A DNA stretch of 64,000 bases from JBHEBG01 sp046557915 (lineage in GTDB: Bacteria > Bacteroidota > Bacteroidia > Flavobacteriales > Flavobacteriaceae). Shown piece by piece: positions 62,251-64,000 of the stretch (positions within the stretch are counted from its first letter, which is position 1; every line of letters starts with the position of its first letter). A model generated the notes under the pieces. The model had not been told where the DNA came from and did not search any database. It saw nothing but the letters and a program-made list of their open reading frames with translations. The DNA lies in contig NZ_JBHEBG010000003.1 of assembly GCF_046557915.1 (NCBI RefSeq), positions 186,001 through 250,000 on the forward strand, in the 5' to 3' direction. The position numbers and the translations under genes were made by a program.

Positions 62251-63306
62251 ATGGGTACGTCTGAACATACAATCAAAGACTTACTTTTTAAGTACACTAA
62301 GAATACCATTTCAGAGAAAGAGCTGGGTATATTGCATGCGTTACTGAAAGATGGAATGACCGAGGATGAAGTAAAAAAAGTACTAGATCAGCATTGGATA
62401 ACCTTAGAAGACGAGGAAACTGATATTGAAAGTATTTTACCAGAAGTTTTTTTCGAAAAAATTCTTGAAAAAGCCAAGGATAGAGAACAGATTGCCATAA
62501 GAAAACGAACAAGTTGGTCTTCGTTGTCCAGAATTGCTGCGGTCTTTATTGGTTTAATGGCAATTGGGGGATTATTCTATTTCAGCTTGGATACCAATAC
62601 CCCTACCAATTTAATATCCGAGTATACGGGAATTGGGGAACAGAAAACAATTTCTTTACCAGATGGATCAAAAGTTACTCTTAATGTAGCCTCTCAATTA
62701 ACCTATCCTGAAACATTTAATGATACCATAAGGGAAATATTCTTAACAGGAGAAGCGTTTTTTGAGGTTGCCAGAAATGAACAACAGCCTTTTGTTATAA
62801 GAAGCCGGGATATGGAAACAAGGGTGTTGGGGACATCTTTTAATGTAAAAGCTTATCAGAATGATGAACAGATACAGGTTTCGGTTGCAACTGGCAAAGT
62901 AAAGGTAAGCAGAGAAATCAATAAACCTTCCCGTTTAAATGGAATGATTCTTCAGCCTGGAGAGCAAGCGGTTTACGATACCGATACCGGTAATTTTACA
63001 AAGCAATATGTAGATGCCGATATGTTAACATCATGGAGAGATGGGGTCTTAATTTTTGAAAAGATCACCGTGAGGGATGCCATAAAAACAATGGAAAGAT
63101 GGTATGATGTGGATATAGAATTGGACAACTACGCCATAGCCGATTGTATAATAAGAAGTAAACTGGATAATGCAGACCTTGAAGACGTACTGGAGACATT
63201 AAAGTTTATTTTAAATATTGAGTATGAACAAATAGATGGAAAAGTAGTACTTAAAGGAGGAGCCTGTAGCTCCAATACATTAAAAACGCCAAAAAACTTA
63301 AACTAA
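62251..63306 (+). CDS. FecR family anti-sigma factor
   Basis: A 351-residue inner membrane protein. A cytoplasmic N-terminal region binding the sigma factor (residues about 1-88) precedes one transmembrane helix (IAAVFIGLMAIGGLFYFSL, about 91-110). The periplasmic FecR domain follows (EQKTISLPDGSKVTLNVASQ; REIFLTGEAFFEVARNEQQP; METRVLGTSFNVKAY; VSVATGKVKVSR), then the C-terminal DUF4974 region (LIFEKITVRDAIKTMERWYD; NADLEDVLETLKFIL). It passes the receptor signal to the sigma factor at 61523. Confidence 0.94.
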   Translation: MGTSEHTIKDLLFKYTKNTISEKELGILHALLKDGMTEDEVKKVLDQHWITLEDEETDIESILPEVFFEKILEKAKDREQIAIRKRTSWSSLSRIAAVFIGLMAIGGLFYFSLDTNTPTNLISEYTGIGEQKTISLPDGSKVTLNVASQLTYPETFNDTIREIFLTGEAFFEVARNEQQPFVIRSRDMETRVLGTSFNVKAYQNDEQIQVSVATGKVKVSREINKPSRLNGMILQPGEQAVYDTDTGNFTKQYVDADMLTSWRDGVLIFEKITVRDAIKTMERWYDVDIELDNYAIADCIIRSKLDNADLEDVLETLKFILNIEYEQIDGKVVLKGGACSSNTLKTPKNLN

Positions 63307-63431
63307 CACTCTAAAACAGCAACATATGACATAAAGAAAAAAAGCCCCCCAACTCCTGTTGTCGCATTAGTTCAGAGGGCATAAAGATTAAACAAAACCA
63401 AACGAAGTTTCATTTAAATCTATTCAAAATT

Positions 63432-64000
63432 ATGAAAAATAAACCATTTAAGGTTTGTTCTATACTCTGCTTGAAAACATTTATTTTATGCATATGGATG
63501 TGTACGTTGGGGCTTTTTGCCTTCAACGGCAGTGCTCAGGGCATTGATGATGTTAATATATCATTAAATGTGAAAGATGCAACTGTAAAATATCTTTTGC
63601 ATACAATAGAACAAAAAACCCCTTTTACATTTGCTTATCAAGAAAGCTTGGTTTCAGGGATTTCCAAAAAGGTTTCCATTAAGGCCAATGAACAATCAGT
63701 AGCAAGTGTTCTAAATTATATCTCTGGCATTACCAATTTATCTTTTAAACAGGTCAATGTCAACACCATAGCCATCAATCTTATAGCCGATAATCGTTCC
63801 TTATTTAATCCAGGTCCGAAATCCATGGCCCAAACCCAAATTAAGGGTAGGGTTTCAGATGGTATTGGTCAACCCCTGCCAGGAGCAAATGTCGTTGAAA
63901 AAGGCACTTCTAATGGCACGCAGACCGATTTTGACGGAAATTTTTCAATAAATGTCAATAATGAAAATGCTGTCTTGGTTATTTCTTATCTAGGGTTTTT
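63432..64000 (+). CDS. SusC-type TonB-dependent receptor with STN domain, partial (window edge)
   Basis: The ATG at 63432 opens a frame that runs without stop to the end of the window (189 residues seen). A signal peptide ends near NGSAQG, then the secretin/TonB short N-terminal (STN) domain (INDVKDATVKYLLH-like strand, with LHTIEQKTPFTFAYQESLVS and LNYISGITNLSFKQ, residues about 35-115) and the start of the carboxypeptidase-regulatory-like domain (IKGRVSDGIGQPLPGANVVE; SNGTQTDFDGNFSINV). The STN domain marks receptors that signal through FecR, matching the two genes upstream. The gene is cut by the window, not broken. The exact first strand reads VNISLNVKDATVKYLL. Confidence 0.93.
   Translation, partial: MKNKPFKVCSILCLKTFILCIWMCTLGLFAFNGSAQGIDDVNISLNVKDATVKYLLHTIEQKTPFTFAYQESLVSGISKKVSIKANEQSVASVLNYISGITNLSFKQVNVNTIAINLIADNRSLFNPGPKSMAQTQIKGRVSDGIGQPLPGANVVEKGTSNGTQTDFDGNFSINVNNENAVLVISYLGF

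Noticed and set aside
63337..63380. On the minus strand, a GC-rich stem followed by seven T could be the terminator of an antisense RNA in front of the TonB receptor.
   Set aside because: Only four continuous base pairs (GCCC with GGGC) around a loop of about 29 bases, and no promoter for such an RNA is evident.
1..64000. tRNA, rRNA, CRISPR arrays, insertion sequences and phage genes.
   Set aside because: I looked for cloverleaf-like sequence, regularly spaced repeats, transposase or integrase motifs and saw none; a tool search could still find weak cases.

Overview
The window looks like a chromosomal segment of a marine Flavobacteriaceae bacterium (Bacteroidota; Zobellia/Maribacter/Arenibacter type). 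The signs are SusC/SusD pairs, FecI/FecR signalling, DUF5916 and head-GIN proteins, AraC regulators with multi-pass membrane N-termini, A-rich sequence before start codons instead of Shine-Dalgarno sites, and several TAnnTTTG -7 promoter boxes. I saw no tRNA, rRNA, CRISPR array or insertion sequence.

Left part (1-10.4 kb): a small envelope operon (outer membrane protein, 72-aa acidic protein, head-GIN lipoprotein); a DUF5916 barrel protein divergent from an AraC regulator; a SusD-type lipoprotein plus sulfatase with no adjacent SusC; and an operon of two YCII/DGPF proteins with a TPR-tailed ECF sigma factor (ECF42 type).

Core (10.66-34.8 kb): a polysaccharide utilisation locus (PUL) that I read as specific for alpha-mannose-containing glycans. 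It holds a GH92 enzyme fused to an SGNH hydrolase, two related DUF4185/DUF5005-like lipoproteins at its flanks, a GntR/UTRA regulator, two small accessory proteins, SusC, SusD, a second GH92 with an N-terminal F5/8C-like domain, a huge FG-GAP/ASPIC lipoprotein, one polypeptide joining a ROK sugar kinase to a class I mannose-6-phosphate isomerase, a sugar-porter MFS transporter and a TPR lipoprotein. The implied route is: surface binding and import by SusCD, periplasmic demannosylation by GH92 (with possible deacylation by the SGNH domain), uptake of mannose by the MFS transporter, then mannose to mannose-6-P to fructose-6-P by the fusion enzyme. A near-palindrome, ATATGT-N4-ACATAT, occurs at four PUL promoters including that of the GntR gene, and gives a predicted GntR regulon.

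Middle (34.9-47.9 kb): amidohydrolase, four AraC regulators, a heavy-metal-binding-domain/alpha-beta hydrolase fusion, a two-subunit molybdenum hydroxylase (IorAB type), and a tandem pair of Tat-exported nitronate-monooxygenase-like proteins with an OsmC protein.

Right part (48-64 kb): a four-gene operon of two polytopic membrane proteins, a 1161-aa alkaline-phosphatase-superfamily protein and a small membrane protein, which I cannot assign to a known system; an unknown protein translationally coupled to a NarL-type two-component system, closed by a clear terminator; two unknown exported proteins; a degraded stretch with a frameshifted remnant; and a FecI-FecR pair leading into an STN-containing SusC-type receptor cut by the window edge.

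All functions are read by eye from the sequence; no database search was run. Family names are recognition-based, and substrate and regulatory statements are inference.
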